From an uncultured Acidimicrobiia bacterium (GTDB taxonomy: Bacteria; Actinomycetota; Acidimicrobiia; Spongiisociales; JAENVV01), in the NCBI GenBank assembly GCA_905480085.1, contig CAJQPD010000315.1, positions 1 to 5,738 of the forward strand: a DNA stretch of 5,738 nucleotides, read 5' to 3'. This document shows, one piece after another, positions 1 through 5,738 of the stretch. Positions within the stretch are counted from its first letter, which is position 1; the number at the start of each line of letters is the position of its first letter. The notes below the pieces were generated by a model. That model did not search any database, was not told the DNA's origin, and was given only the letters and a program-made list of their open reading frames with translations. A program made the translations under genes and the position numbers.

Positions 1-496
1 GATGGCACTGCTCGGCTTTGAACGCGGTAAAGCTGCCGCGGTTGCTCCGCTGGCATTCCGAGCCGAATTGGACCGACTCATCGACTACGCCCGCGATTTC
101 GGCAAGCTCGAAGATCCGCTCGTCAGGGACCGACTCATGGCCTGTTACGCCAAGGTCGAGATCATGCGATTCTCCGGATACCGGGCCCTTACCAATTTCG
201 AAAAGGGTATCGCCCCCGGGCCCGACTCGGCCTTGACCAAAATCTTCTGGTCCGAATATCATCAAGAAGTCACCGAACTCGCCATGGACATCATGGGGAC
301 CGTCGGACTGGTACCGGTTGGACGACCCCCGTCAAGTGCCTTCACCACTGACGATCCCGGAGCGGCGAACTCGACGGCATCATGGCAGAACGTATTTTTG
401 AACGCCCGGGCCGGAACTATCTATGCGGGAACCTCAGAAATCCAGCGAAACATCGCGGGCGAGATGATCCTGGGATTACCCAAGGAACCGCGCTAG
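1..496 (+). CDS. Acyl-CoA dehydrogenase, C-terminal part (5' end outside window)
   Basis: This is the C-terminal ~164 residues of a flavin-dependent acyl-CoA dehydrogenase; the reading frame is open to the window edge, so the first ATG (base 2) is probably internal. These enzymes oxidise acyl-CoA thioesters to the 2-enoyl form and pass electrons to ETF. The fragment is the all-helical C-terminal domain, ending in the family hallmark YAGTSEIQRNIAGEMILGLP at about residues 141-160. The position used as catalytic base in medium-chain enzymes (Glu in Tyr-Glu-Gly-Thr-Ser) is Ala here. A Glu in the GFERG segment (visible residue 7, bases 20-22) aligns by eye with the alternative base of isovaleryl-CoA-type enzymes, as in many actinobacterial FadE proteins. 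The substrate cannot be told; the missing N-terminal half would help. The stop codon lies 3 bases before the next gene, which implies co-transcription. Confidence 0.93.
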   Translation, partial: MALLGFERGKAAAVAPLAFRAELDRLIDYARDFGKLEDPLVRDRLMACYAKVEIMRFSGYRALTNFEKGIAPGPDSALTKIFWSEYHQEVTELAMDIMGTVGLVPVGRPPSSAFTTDDPGAANSTASWQNVFLNARAGTIYAGTSEIQRNIAGEMILGLPKEPR

Positions 497-499
497 ATC

Positions 500-1423
500 A
501 TGGATCTCGCAATCATGACCGAGCCACAGGTTGGCGGCACGTACGATGAGATCCTGGCGGTAGCCCGCTGGGCAGAAGCAAACAATCTCGTTTCCTTCGC
601 AAGGTCTGATCACTACTACGGATGGGGACGCGAGCCAAAGCCAGATGCCACCGATGCGTTTGCCACCCTGGCCGGCTTGGCCCGCGAGACAACCCGTATC
701 GAGCTGGCGGTTCTGGTTGCCCCATTCACTTTCCGACACCCCGCCGTGGTACTCAAGAACGCCACCACCATCGATCAGATGTCGGCTGGTCGCCTGGCGC
801 TCGGGGTGGGGACTGGCTGGAACGAGGAAGAACATGTGGCATACGGCATGCCATTTCCACCGTGGCCAGAACGGTTTGCTCGGCTTGAAGAAGGGCTCGC
901 ATACCTGCGAGCAGCGTTCGATGATGGTCGGTTTCAAGGGACGTACTACCACCTCAATGCGTCGGTTGAGCCCAAGAAGACCGGGCCATTGCCCATAATC
1001 GTCGGAGGTTCCGGCCCGAAACGGACCCCGGAGCTAGCGGGACGATACGCCGATGAGTACAACGTTTTTTTGTCCGACCCGGCAAGTATTTCCGCCCGGG
1101 TCCAGGTCCTCCGCCGATCAGCCGAAGCCGCCGGACGGGATCCCGACGCCATTCGCGTCTCGGTGATGGGTCCGATTATCGCTCACCAAAACCGGGCCGG
1201 ATACGAGGAAATACTCGCCGCCAGGGCCGCCAAACGAGGGGTCAGTACTGCCGATCAAGAACTCCGCTGGCGCTCTGCCTTTGTGCCAATTGGAACGACC
1301 GACCAGGTAGCGGAAACTCTTGCCGAGTTCGAGTCAGCCGGGGTGAGTCGCTACTACGTGCAGTTCGTAGACCTTCCATCGGCGGACCAACTCGACGAAG
1401 CATTCTCGGGTATTCCTCGCTGA
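500..1423 (+). CDS. Luciferase-like (LLM class) F420-dependent oxidoreductase
   Basis: A 307-residue TIM-barrel protein of the bacterial luciferase-like superfamily, whose actinobacterial members usually use coenzyme F420 and sometimes FMN. Visible family marks are SDHYYGW at residues 36-42 (the Asp-His cofactor-facing strand), a VLVAPFTFRHPAVVLKNATT stretch at 71-90, the signature SAGRLALGVGTGWNEEEH at 95-112, and PLPIIVGGSGPKRTPELAGRYADEYN-type phosphate-loop residues around 163-188. Length is normal for the family and there is no signal peptide, so it should be cytosolic. The pattern resembles the Rv1855c-like F420 subfamily; this is from memory, not a search. The ATG at 500 is favoured: an AAGGA lies at 482-486, rather far upstream, and translation is probably coupled to the acyl-CoA dehydrogenase stop 3 bases earlier. 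A second ATG at 515 is possible but would trim the first beta strand. The substrate is unknown. Confidence 0.92.
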   Translation: MDLAIMTEPQVGGTYDEILAVARWAEANNLVSFARSDHYYGWGREPKPDATDAFATLAGLARETTRIELAVLVAPFTFRHPAVVLKNATTIDQMSAGRLALGVGTGWNEEEHVAYGMPFPPWPERFARLEEGLAYLRAAFDDGRFQGTYYHLNASVEPKKTGPLPIIVGGSGPKRTPELAGRYADEYNVFLSDPASISARVQVLRRSAEAAGRDPDAIRVSVMGPIIAHQNRAGYEEILAARAAKRGVSTADQELRWRSAFVPIGTTDQVAETLAEFESAGVSRYYVQFVDLPSADQLDEAFSGIPR

Positions 1424-1445
1424 TCGGGCTACCTCAGTCAGCGAC

Positions 1446-1451
1446 TACCAT
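1446..1451 (+). promoter_or_regulatory. Possible -10 element before sufC
   Basis: TACCAT fits the actinobacterial TANNNT -10 pattern and ends 8 bases before the sufC ATG, which lacks a Shine-Dalgarno sequence. A leaderless sufCSU transcript would fit this layout. No -35 is convincing and such hexamers occur by chance, so read-through from the luciferase-like gene is equally possible. Confidence 0.2.
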
Positions 1452-1459
1452 TGCTACTC

Positions 1460-2200
1460 ATGTCGGACCTCCTCGTTATAGAAAACTTGCATGCCTCCGT
1501 AGATGAGACGCCCATTCTCAATGGCGTCAATCTCACGGTCAGAGCCGGAGAAATCCATGCGCTGATGGGTCCAAACGGATCTGGAAAGTCGACACTGTCG
1601 AAAGTTCTCATGGGCCATCCTTCCTACCAGGTGACCGCCGGTACGATTCACTTCAAAGGGATAGACGTCACTTCGATGTCGCCGAATGATCGAGCGAATC
1701 TCGGGATGTTTATGGCTTTTCAACACCCTGAGGCGATTCCGGGGGTCTCGGTTGTCCAGTTCTTGCGCCAGGCCCTGGCAAATCGCACCGGTATCGACTA
1801 CACCGTCCTCGAGTTGCGTCTCAAGGTCATGGACGCCATGCGAGACCTCGAGATGGACTCGGCTTTTGCCGACCGGTACCTCAACGAAGGTTTCTCCGGT
1901 GGAGAGCGAAAGCGCAACGAAATCCTCCAAATGGCGATCCTTGAGCCCGAAATAGCCATTCTCGACGAGACAGACTCAGGACTCGATATCGACGCCCTCC
2001 GGACTGTTGCTGACGGCGTCAACAAGCTGACAGGCGACGAACGCGGCTTCCTCATCATCACTCACTACCAACGACTCCTCGACTATGTAAAGCCCCATCA
2101 TGTTCACGTGTTCGGAGATGGAGCCATCCAGCTGTCAGGAGGCATGGAACTCGCAGAACGCCTCGAGGCCGATGGTTACGAGTCGTTCCGACCAAGCTGA
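1460..2200 (+). CDS. sufC: SufC, Fe-S cluster assembly ATPase
   Basis: A 246-residue ABC-type ATPase that drives the SufBCD scaffold in the cytosol, where Fe-S clusters are assembled. All nucleotide-binding motifs are intact: Walker A GPNGSGKST at 37-45 (Lys43), Q-loop AFQHPEAIPG with Gln88, signature FSGGERKR at 145-152, Walker B AILDETDSGLD at 166-176 with catalytic Glu170, and switch His202 in ITHYQRLL. The Q-loop and DETDSGLD forms are diagnostic of SufC rather than of transporter ATPases, and there is no membrane segment. The ATG at 1460 (MSDLLVIENL) is preferred over an in-frame TTG at 1451 because it gives the usual SufC N-terminus. No Shine-Dalgarno sequence is visible. The stop TGA shares its A with the ATG of sufS, a classic coupling overlap. 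Notably, sufB and sufD do not precede it. Confidence 0.97.
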   Translation: MSDLLVIENLHASVDETPILNGVNLTVRAGEIHALMGPNGSGKSTLSKVLMGHPSYQVTAGTIHFKGIDVTSMSPNDRANLGMFMAFQHPEAIPGVSVVQFLRQALANRTGIDYTVLELRLKVMDAMRDLEMDSAFADRYLNEGFSGGERKRNEILQMAILEPEIAILDETDSGLDIDALRTVADGVNKLTGDERGFLIITHYQRLLDYVKPHHVHVFGDGAIQLSGGMELAERLEADGYESFRPS

Positions 2201-3399
2201 TGGATGTGCGTCGGGATTTCCCGATCCTTGCTTCAAATGACATGGCGTTCCTCGATTCTGCGGCCAGTTCGCAGAAGCCAGAGGCTGTTATCGCAGCAAT
2301 GGACACCATGCTGCGATCCGGGTACGCAAACGTGCATCGTGGGGCCTACCGATTGTCCGCCGAGGCAACCGATGCCTACGAGGCAGCCCGGGCCAAGGTA
2401 GCGACCTTCATTGGTGCCGCCTCCCCGCGCGAGGTGATCTTCACTCGGGGAACCACCACCGCACTGAACATGCTCGCCGCCAAGTGGGGAGGTGACCGAC
2501 TCGATCCCGGTGACAATATCGTCCTATCCGTGATGGAACATCACGCCAACCTGGTCCCCTGGCAGTTCCTCAAAGGCCTGGAACTTCGCTTCGCCAACCT
2601 CACGGATGATTACGCCCTCGATATGAATAGCCTTCGCAACCAGGTCGACGAACGAACGAGGATCATTTCCATCACGGGAATGTCGAACGTTCTCGGCACG
2701 ATCACCCCGATCGACCAGATCCGGGCCGTAGCCGACACGGTCGGCGCAACGGTTATCGTCGACGGTGCCCAGTTGGTACCTCATTTACCCGTCGACGTCC
2801 AGACACTCGGGGCTGACTTCCTCGCCTTTTCCGCTCACAAGATGCTCGGACCCACCGGGATCGGTGTTCTGTGGGGACGAATGGAACTACTTGACGAAAT
2901 GGAACCATTCGAGGGCGGCGGGGAAATGATCGATGAGGTCGGACTGTTTGAGTCGACCTGGGCGCCGGTTCCGCACAAATTCGAGGCAGGAACGCCACCG
3001 ATCGTCGAGGCGATCGGTCTTGGGGCTGCAGTCGACTATCTCACCGACCTGGGGATGGACGCCGTACGTAAACACGACACAGAGTTGACTGTCTACGCTC
3101 TCGAACAACTTGCTACGGTCCCCCACGTCACCGTCTATGGGCCGACCGACCTCAACATCCGGGGCGGGACGATTTCCTTCACGCTCGGCGACATCCACCC
3201 TCACGACCTCTCGACGATCCTCGACGAGAACGGAGTGGCGGTTAGAGCCGGCCACCATTGTGCTCGTCCGCTCATGGATCACCTGGGTATTCCTGCGACG
3301 GCTCGAGCTTCGTTCTCGGTATATTCGTCGAGCGATGAGGTCGACCGGCTCGTGGCCGGGCTTGAGCTGGCCGCAAAACTATTCGGCATTGCGAACTAG
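2200..3399 (+). CDS. sufS: SufS, group II cysteine desulfurase
   Basis: A 399-residue PLP enzyme that converts cysteine to alanine and holds the released sulfur as a persulfide. Landmarks: NVHRGAYRLS at 44-53; FTRGTTTALN at 81-90; EHHANLVPWQ at 113-122, whose first His stacks on PLP; Asp188 and Gln191 in VDGAQLVPH; the Schiff-base Lys214 in SAHKMLGPTG; the catalytic Cys354 in RAGHHCARPLM; and Arg369, which binds the substrate carboxylate. The short active-site loop and this RAGHHCA form mark the SufS/group II type rather than IscS. His335 lies exactly 19 residues before Cys354, the spacing of the Bacillus SufS histidine that swaps zinc with SufU. That fits the sufU gene immediately downstream. 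The start ATG overlaps the sufC stop by one base. Length and motifs are complete, and nothing looks damaged. Confidence 0.97.
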   Translation: MDVRRDFPILASNDMAFLDSAASSQKPEAVIAAMDTMLRSGYANVHRGAYRLSAEATDAYEAARAKVATFIGAASPREVIFTRGTTTALNMLAAKWGGDRLDPGDNIVLSVMEHHANLVPWQFLKGLELRFANLTDDYALDMNSLRNQVDERTRIISITGMSNVLGTITPIDQIRAVADTVGATVIVDGAQLVPHLPVDVQTLGADFLAFSAHKMLGPTGIGVLWGRMELLDEMEPFEGGGEMIDEVGLFESTWAPVPHKFEAGTPPIVEAIGLGAAVDYLTDLGMDAVRKHDTELTVYALEQLATVPHVTVYGPTDLNIRGGTISFTLGDIHPHDLSTILDENGVAVRAGHHCARPLMDHLGIPATARASFSVYSSSDEVDRLVAGLELAAKLFGIAN

Positions 3400-3409
3400 G
3401 TTATCCCCC

Positions 3410-3868
3410 ATGGGACTTGACAGCCTGTACAAAGAAGTCATCCTGGATCACTACCGGAACCCCCGGAATCGTGCCGAGCTTGCCGACGTCAATCGGCACG
3501 CCGATGGCAACAACCCGCTCTGCGGCGACAAGATTTCGCTTGACCTGACGATCAACGGCGACATCGTGGCCGCTATCTCGGTTCAGGGACATGGCTGCTC
3601 CATCTCGCAGGCATCCGCATCACTCATGTCCGAGGCCATCAAAGGCAAGGACCTTCAGGAGATCGCTCGTCTCCGCCAGTTGTTCTCAACCATGATGACG
3701 AGCGACGAGGCCATCGTCGATCCGGATCGTCCCGGGGCGGTGCTCGGCGAACTTGAGGCCCTGGCCGGCGTCAAGGCCTTTCCGGTTCGGATCAAGTGTG
3801 CCAGCCTGCCATGGGCCACCCTCGACGTCGCCCTGGCCGGGGACGCCGAACCGGCCACTACCGACTGA
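3410..3868 (+). CDS. sufU: SufU, zinc-dependent sulfur-transfer partner of SufS
   Basis: A 152-residue IscU-fold protein. It carries the zinc-ligand set of SufU: Cys38 and Asp40 in NPLCGD, Cys63 in GHGCSISQASASLMSE, and Cys130 in PVRIKCASLPWATL. The extra ~20-residue stretch between the Cys63 helix and the last cysteine (about residues 90-120) separates SufU from the IscU scaffold. In Gram-positive bacteria and actinobacteria SufU takes the persulfide from SufS and relays it to SufB; a scaffold role for it is now considered unlikely. The ATG at 3410 (MGLDSLYKEVILDHY) matches the family N-terminus. The frame is open further upstream, but that would overlap sufS by ~290 bases and the added protein has no family resemblance. 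The gap to sufS is 10 bases, without a clear ribosome binding site. It is the last gene of the rightward block. Confidence 0.97.
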   Translation: MGLDSLYKEVILDHYRNPRNRAELADVNRHADGNNPLCGDKISLDLTINGDIVAAISVQGHGCSISQASASLMSEAIKGKDLQEIARLRQLFSTMMTSDEAIVDPDRPGAVLGELEALAGVKAFPVRIKCASLPWATLDVALAGDAEPATTD

Positions 3869-3912
3869 GGTTTCACTGTCGAGGATCGCCCAAGGACTTG
3901 CTCGACGGGGTC

Positions 3913-4224
3913 TCAGCTGGCCCGGCTCAGCCAGCCGATCAGGTCGACTTCGGGAGTGGATCGCTGTGAGGCGACCCATCGCCGCCGCAATTGCCGTCGT
4001 TCCCCTTCGTCGAGGCCACCCCAGATGCCAAACCGCTGACCGGTCGTTACCGCGTAATACAGGCAATCCAAACCAACCGGGCAGTCTCGACAAACCGCTT
4101 TCGCCCTGGCGATCTCAAGGACCGCCGCACCAGTTTCGCCGACCGGAAAGAACAGATTGTCAGTGTGATCGCGACAGGAAGCCTGTTCCCGCCAGTCGGT
4201 CTCGCCAGGTTCGAAATCGTTCAT
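3913..4224 (-). CDS. whiB: WhiB-family (WhiB1-like) Fe-S transcriptional regulator
   Basis: A 103-residue cytosolic regulator with the four WhiB cysteines Cys17, Cys45, Cys48 and Cys54 (one Cys, then C-x2-C-x5-C) that hold a [4Fe-4S] cluster. They are followed by the GIWGGLDEGERR turn at 66-77 and a basic RRQLRRR tail that would contact DNA. The DWREQASCRD, LFFPVG and TGQRFGIWGG segments resemble mycobacterial WhiB1, an NO-responsive protein that binds the principal sigma factor. That subfamily call is by eye. About 20 extra residues (84-103) follow the basic tail and have no motif I recognise. The gene follows fumC on the same strand after 46 bases and converges with sufU. The start ATG at 4224 has no clear Shine-Dalgarno sequence and may be read from a leaderless or near-leaderless transcript (see the promoter entry). 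An inverted repeat covers the promoter. Confidence 0.94.
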   Translation of the reverse strand: MNDFEPGETDWREQASCRDHTDNLFFPVGETGAAVLEIARAKAVCRDCPVGLDCLYYAVTTGQRFGIWGGLDEGERRQLRRRWVASQRSTPEVDLIGWLSRAS

Positions 4225-4230
4225 TCAGGG

Positions 4231-4259
4231 AGCCTATCTCATTTTAGTGCTAAAATCAA
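4231..4259 (-). promoter_or_regulatory. Candidate whiB promoter
   Basis: Two readings are possible on the minus strand. One is TTGATT (4259-4254), a 17-base spacer, and TAGGCT (4236-4231), which ends 6 bases before the ATG and would give a leaderless mRNA. The other is a better -10, TAAAAT (4246-4241, five of six consensus bases), without a convincing -35, giving a leader of roughly ten bases. Both fit the lack of a ribosome binding site. Read-through from fumC is an alternative. Confidence 0.4.
4241..4256. promoter_or_regulatory. Inverted repeat overlapping the whiB promoter, operator candidate
   Basis: ATTTTAG-TG-CTAAAAT is a perfect 7-base inverted repeat around a 2-base centre, in an otherwise GC-rich sequence. 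It lies 16 bases upstream of the whiB ATG and covers both candidate promoter layouts (the -10 of one, the -35/spacer of the other). A 2-base loop and an AT-only stem apart from one G-C pair make it a poor RNA terminator for fumC, so a dimeric DNA-binding protein is the more natural reading. It does not match IdeR, LexA or Rex boxes as I know them. Its cognate regulator is unknown. Confidence 0.45.
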
Positions 4260-4270
4260 CCGAGCGATGA

Positions 4271-5665
4271 CTACCCGATGATGCCACCTTCGGTCATCCC
4301 TTTAAGGTCGAGGGCTAGGTCAAGCTCTTCGGCGGTCATGACCCCCTTTTCGAGAGCGACGTCACGCACATTGCGGCCGCTGGCAAATGCCTCTTTGGCA
4401 ATCTCGGCTCCTTTGTCATAACCGATGTGCGGATTCAGGGACGTGACGACGATGATGTTTTTCTCAACCAGTTCACGAGCCCTATCGGCGTTAGCCTCAA
4501 TACCGTCGATGCAACGCGTCCGCAGGGTCGCCGCCGCCGTCGCCAGAATCGAGATCGACTCGTCGAGATTGGACGACATCACCGGCATCATCACGTTCAG
4601 TTCGAAGTTGCCGTTTGCACCGGCCCAAGTGATGGCGGCGTCGTTGCCGATGACCTGGGCAGCCACCTGCATCGTCATCTCAGGCATCACCGGGTTGACC
4701 TTCCCCGGCATGATCGAGGACCCGGGCTGTAGGGACGGCAAGCGAATCTCTGAGATCGCCGTCCGGGGCCCGGAAGACAACCACCGCAGATCGTTGGCAA
4801 TCTTGAACAGCGATACGGCGATGGTCTTCAGCGTGCCCGACACGGCGACGGCCGCGTCCTTGGCCGCCTGTGCTTCGAAGTGATTGGGGGCCTCGCGGAA
4901 CGGTAGTCCGGTGCGACGGGCGATCTCAGCGATCGTGTCGCGAGCGAAGCCGGCCGGAGCATTCAGCCCGGTACCAACCGCGGTGCCCCCGAGAGCCAGC
5001 TCTTCCACCTCGGTGACCACTTTGTCAAGCCGAGACACGCCATACCCCACCTGGGCGGCGTAGCCGGAGAACTCCTGACCGAGCGTCACCGGGGTGGCGT
5101 CCATGAGATGAGTCCGACCCGATTTGACCACATCGGCAAACTCAACAGCCTTCGCGGCAAGCGACTCCTGCAAGCTCTTCAAGGCGGGAATCAAATCTTC
5201 GTGAATGGCGGCCGCGGCAGCGATGTACATCGCGGTCGGGATGACGTCATTTGATGATTGCCCATAGTTGACGTGATCGTTGGGGTGAACAGGCCGATCT
5301 CCAGCTGCCGCTCCCAGGATCACACCAGCCTGATGGGCGATTACTTCGTTAGCGTTCGTGTTCGTGGACGTCCCTGAACCGGTCTGAAATATGTCCAGGA
5401 CGAACTGGGCATCAAGCGAGCCTGCGATAACCTCTTCGGCCGCCGTCACGATGGCGGCAGCCTTATCGGCAGCAACATATCCGTCGCGCCCATTGATGAC
5501 CGCTGCCGAAGCCTTGACGATACCGAGAGCCCAGATGAACCGACGACTGAACTTTCGATCAGAAATCGGAAAGTTCTCAAAGGCGCGCTGGGTTGAGGCA
5601 CCATAAAAGGCTCCAGTTGGCACCTGAACCTCTCCCATGGAGTCGCGTTCGATTCGGTATTCCAC
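4271..5665 (-). CDS. fumC: Class II fumarate hydratase (fumarase C)
   Basis: A 464-residue homotetrameric, Fe-S-free fumarase that interconverts fumarate and malate in the TCA cycle. From the GTG start: TGSGTSTNTNANEV at 95-108, NYGQSSNDVIPTAM at 133-146, SGRTHLMDATPVTLGQE at 182-198 with the catalytic-pair His186, and the superfamily signature GSSIMPGKVNPVMPE at 315-329 with Ser316, corresponding to His188 and Ser318 of the E. coli enzyme. PGKVNP with GANGNFELNV further on resembles mycobacterial fumarase and argues against aspartase, which has PAKVNP. The GTG at 5665 is chosen because AAGGAG (5676-5671) sits 5 bases upstream and the resulting MEYRIERDSMGEV is the normal family N-terminus. 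A TTG at 5692 would add nine residues and swallow that site. Its upstream neighbour is outside the window. Confidence 0.96.
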   Translation of the reverse strand: MEYRIERDSMGEVQVPTGAFYGASTQRAFENFPISDRKFSRRFIWALGIVKASAAVINGRDGYVAADKAAAIVTAAEEVIAGSLDAQFVLDIFQTGSGTSTNTNANEVIAHQAGVILGAAAGDRPVHPNDHVNYGQSSNDVIPTAMYIAAAAAIHEDLIPALKSLQESLAAKAVEFADVVKSGRTHLMDATPVTLGQEFSGYAAQVGYGVSRLDKVVTEVEELALGGTAVGTGLNAPAGFARDTIAEIARRTGLPFREAPNHFEAQAAKDAAVAVSGTLKTIAVSLFKIANDLRWLSSGPRTAISEIRLPSLQPGSSIMPGKVNPVMPEMTMQVAAQVIGNDAAITWAGANGNFELNVMMPVMSSNLDESISILATAAATLRTRCIDGIEANADRARELVEKNIIVVTSLNPHIGYDKGAEIAKEAFASGRNVRDVALEKGVMTAEELDLALDLKGMTEGGIIG

Positions 5666-5670
5666 AATGT

Positions 5671-5676
5671 CTCCTT
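5671..5676 (-). promoter_or_regulatory. Ribosome binding site of fumC
   Basis: AAGGAG on the minus strand, followed by a 5-base spacer and GTG. It is the strongest Shine-Dalgarno match seen at any gene start in the window, and it fixes the fumC start at the GTG rather than at the upstream TTG. Confidence 0.8.
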
Positions 5677-5738
5677 CAAGGCTTTTGAGCAACCAAGACT
5701 AGGCCCTACCTGGCTGGTTTCGAGTCCGGTGGATACCG

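Noticed and set aside
476..952. 158-residue minus-strand open frame across the luciferase-like gene
   Set aside because: It is antisense to a well-supported gene, has no recognisable domain, and is typical of GC-rich shadow frames.
1454..1930. 158-residue minus-strand open frame inside sufC
   Set aside because: It is antisense to an intact sufC with all motifs and has no recognisable fold.
3110..3409. In-frame upstream extension of sufU to an ATG at 3110
   Set aside because: It would overlap sufS by about 290 bases, the added residues have the biased look of a shadow frame, and the start at 3410 matches the SufU family N-terminus.
3878..3906. GTCGAG...CTCGAC inverted repeat in the sufU-whiB gap as a bidirectional terminator
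   Set aside because: Only a 6-base stem with a 17-base loop and no T-run on either side; too weak to call.
3686..4093. Minus-strand open frame across the sufU 3' end and whiB
   Set aside because: It overlaps two strongly supported genes in another frame and shows no family motif.
4241..4256. CIRCE (HrcA) element before whiB
   Set aside because: The minus strand contains TTAGCACT, like a CIRCE half-site, but the second half GAGTGCTAA is absent at the required 9-base spacing.
5666..5692. TTG at 5692 as the fumC start
   Set aside because: The nine extra residues include the strong AAGGAG ribosome binding site and do not belong to the family N-terminus.
5693..5738. fumC promoter at the right edge
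   Set aside because: A TAGTCT hexamer is present on the minus strand, but no -35 is convincing at proper spacing and the region is cut by the window end.

Overview
The window reads as ordinary chromosomal core-metabolism DNA from an actinobacterium. It has moderately high GC, tightly packed genes, a WhiB-family regulator (a family confined to Actinomycetota and their phages), an F420-type luciferase-like oxidoreductase, a SufS/SufU sulfur-transfer pair and a class II fumarase whose signature loop resembles the mycobacterial enzyme. The exact lineage cannot be fixed by eye. An uncultured Acidimicrobiia-like organism would fit, but that is a guess.

Layout. A rightward block fills positions 1-3868: the 3' end of an acyl-CoA dehydrogenase gene (1-496), a luciferase-like F420-dependent oxidoreductase (500-1423), then sufC (1460-2200), sufS (2200-3399) and sufU (3410-3868). 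Gaps inside the block are 3, 36, -1 and 10 bases, so most or all of it may be one transcript. A second promoter in the 36-base gap before sufC is possible. A leftward block comes from the other end: fumC (5665-4271) followed by a small whiB gene (4224-3913). The two blocks converge across a 44-base gap. No stretch of 300 bases lacks a gene. There is no RNA gene, mobile element, CRISPR array or phage signal.

How the genes work together. SufS takes sulfur from cysteine as a persulfide, SufU accepts and carries it, and SufC is the ATPase of the SufBCD scaffold on which Fe-S clusters are built. The scaffold subunits sufB and sufD, normally just upstream of sufC, are not here; fatty-acid/F420 redox genes occupy that place. 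WhiB proteins carry an oxygen- and NO-sensitive [4Fe-4S] cluster, so a likely client of the Suf pathway lies beside the assembly genes. Fumarase class II is Fe-S independent and serves the TCA cycle.

I did not find an undescribed system. The points most worth checking are a 16-base AT-rich inverted repeat on the whiB promoter, the split suf cluster, and the acyl-CoA dehydrogenase's non-standard catalytic-base position.
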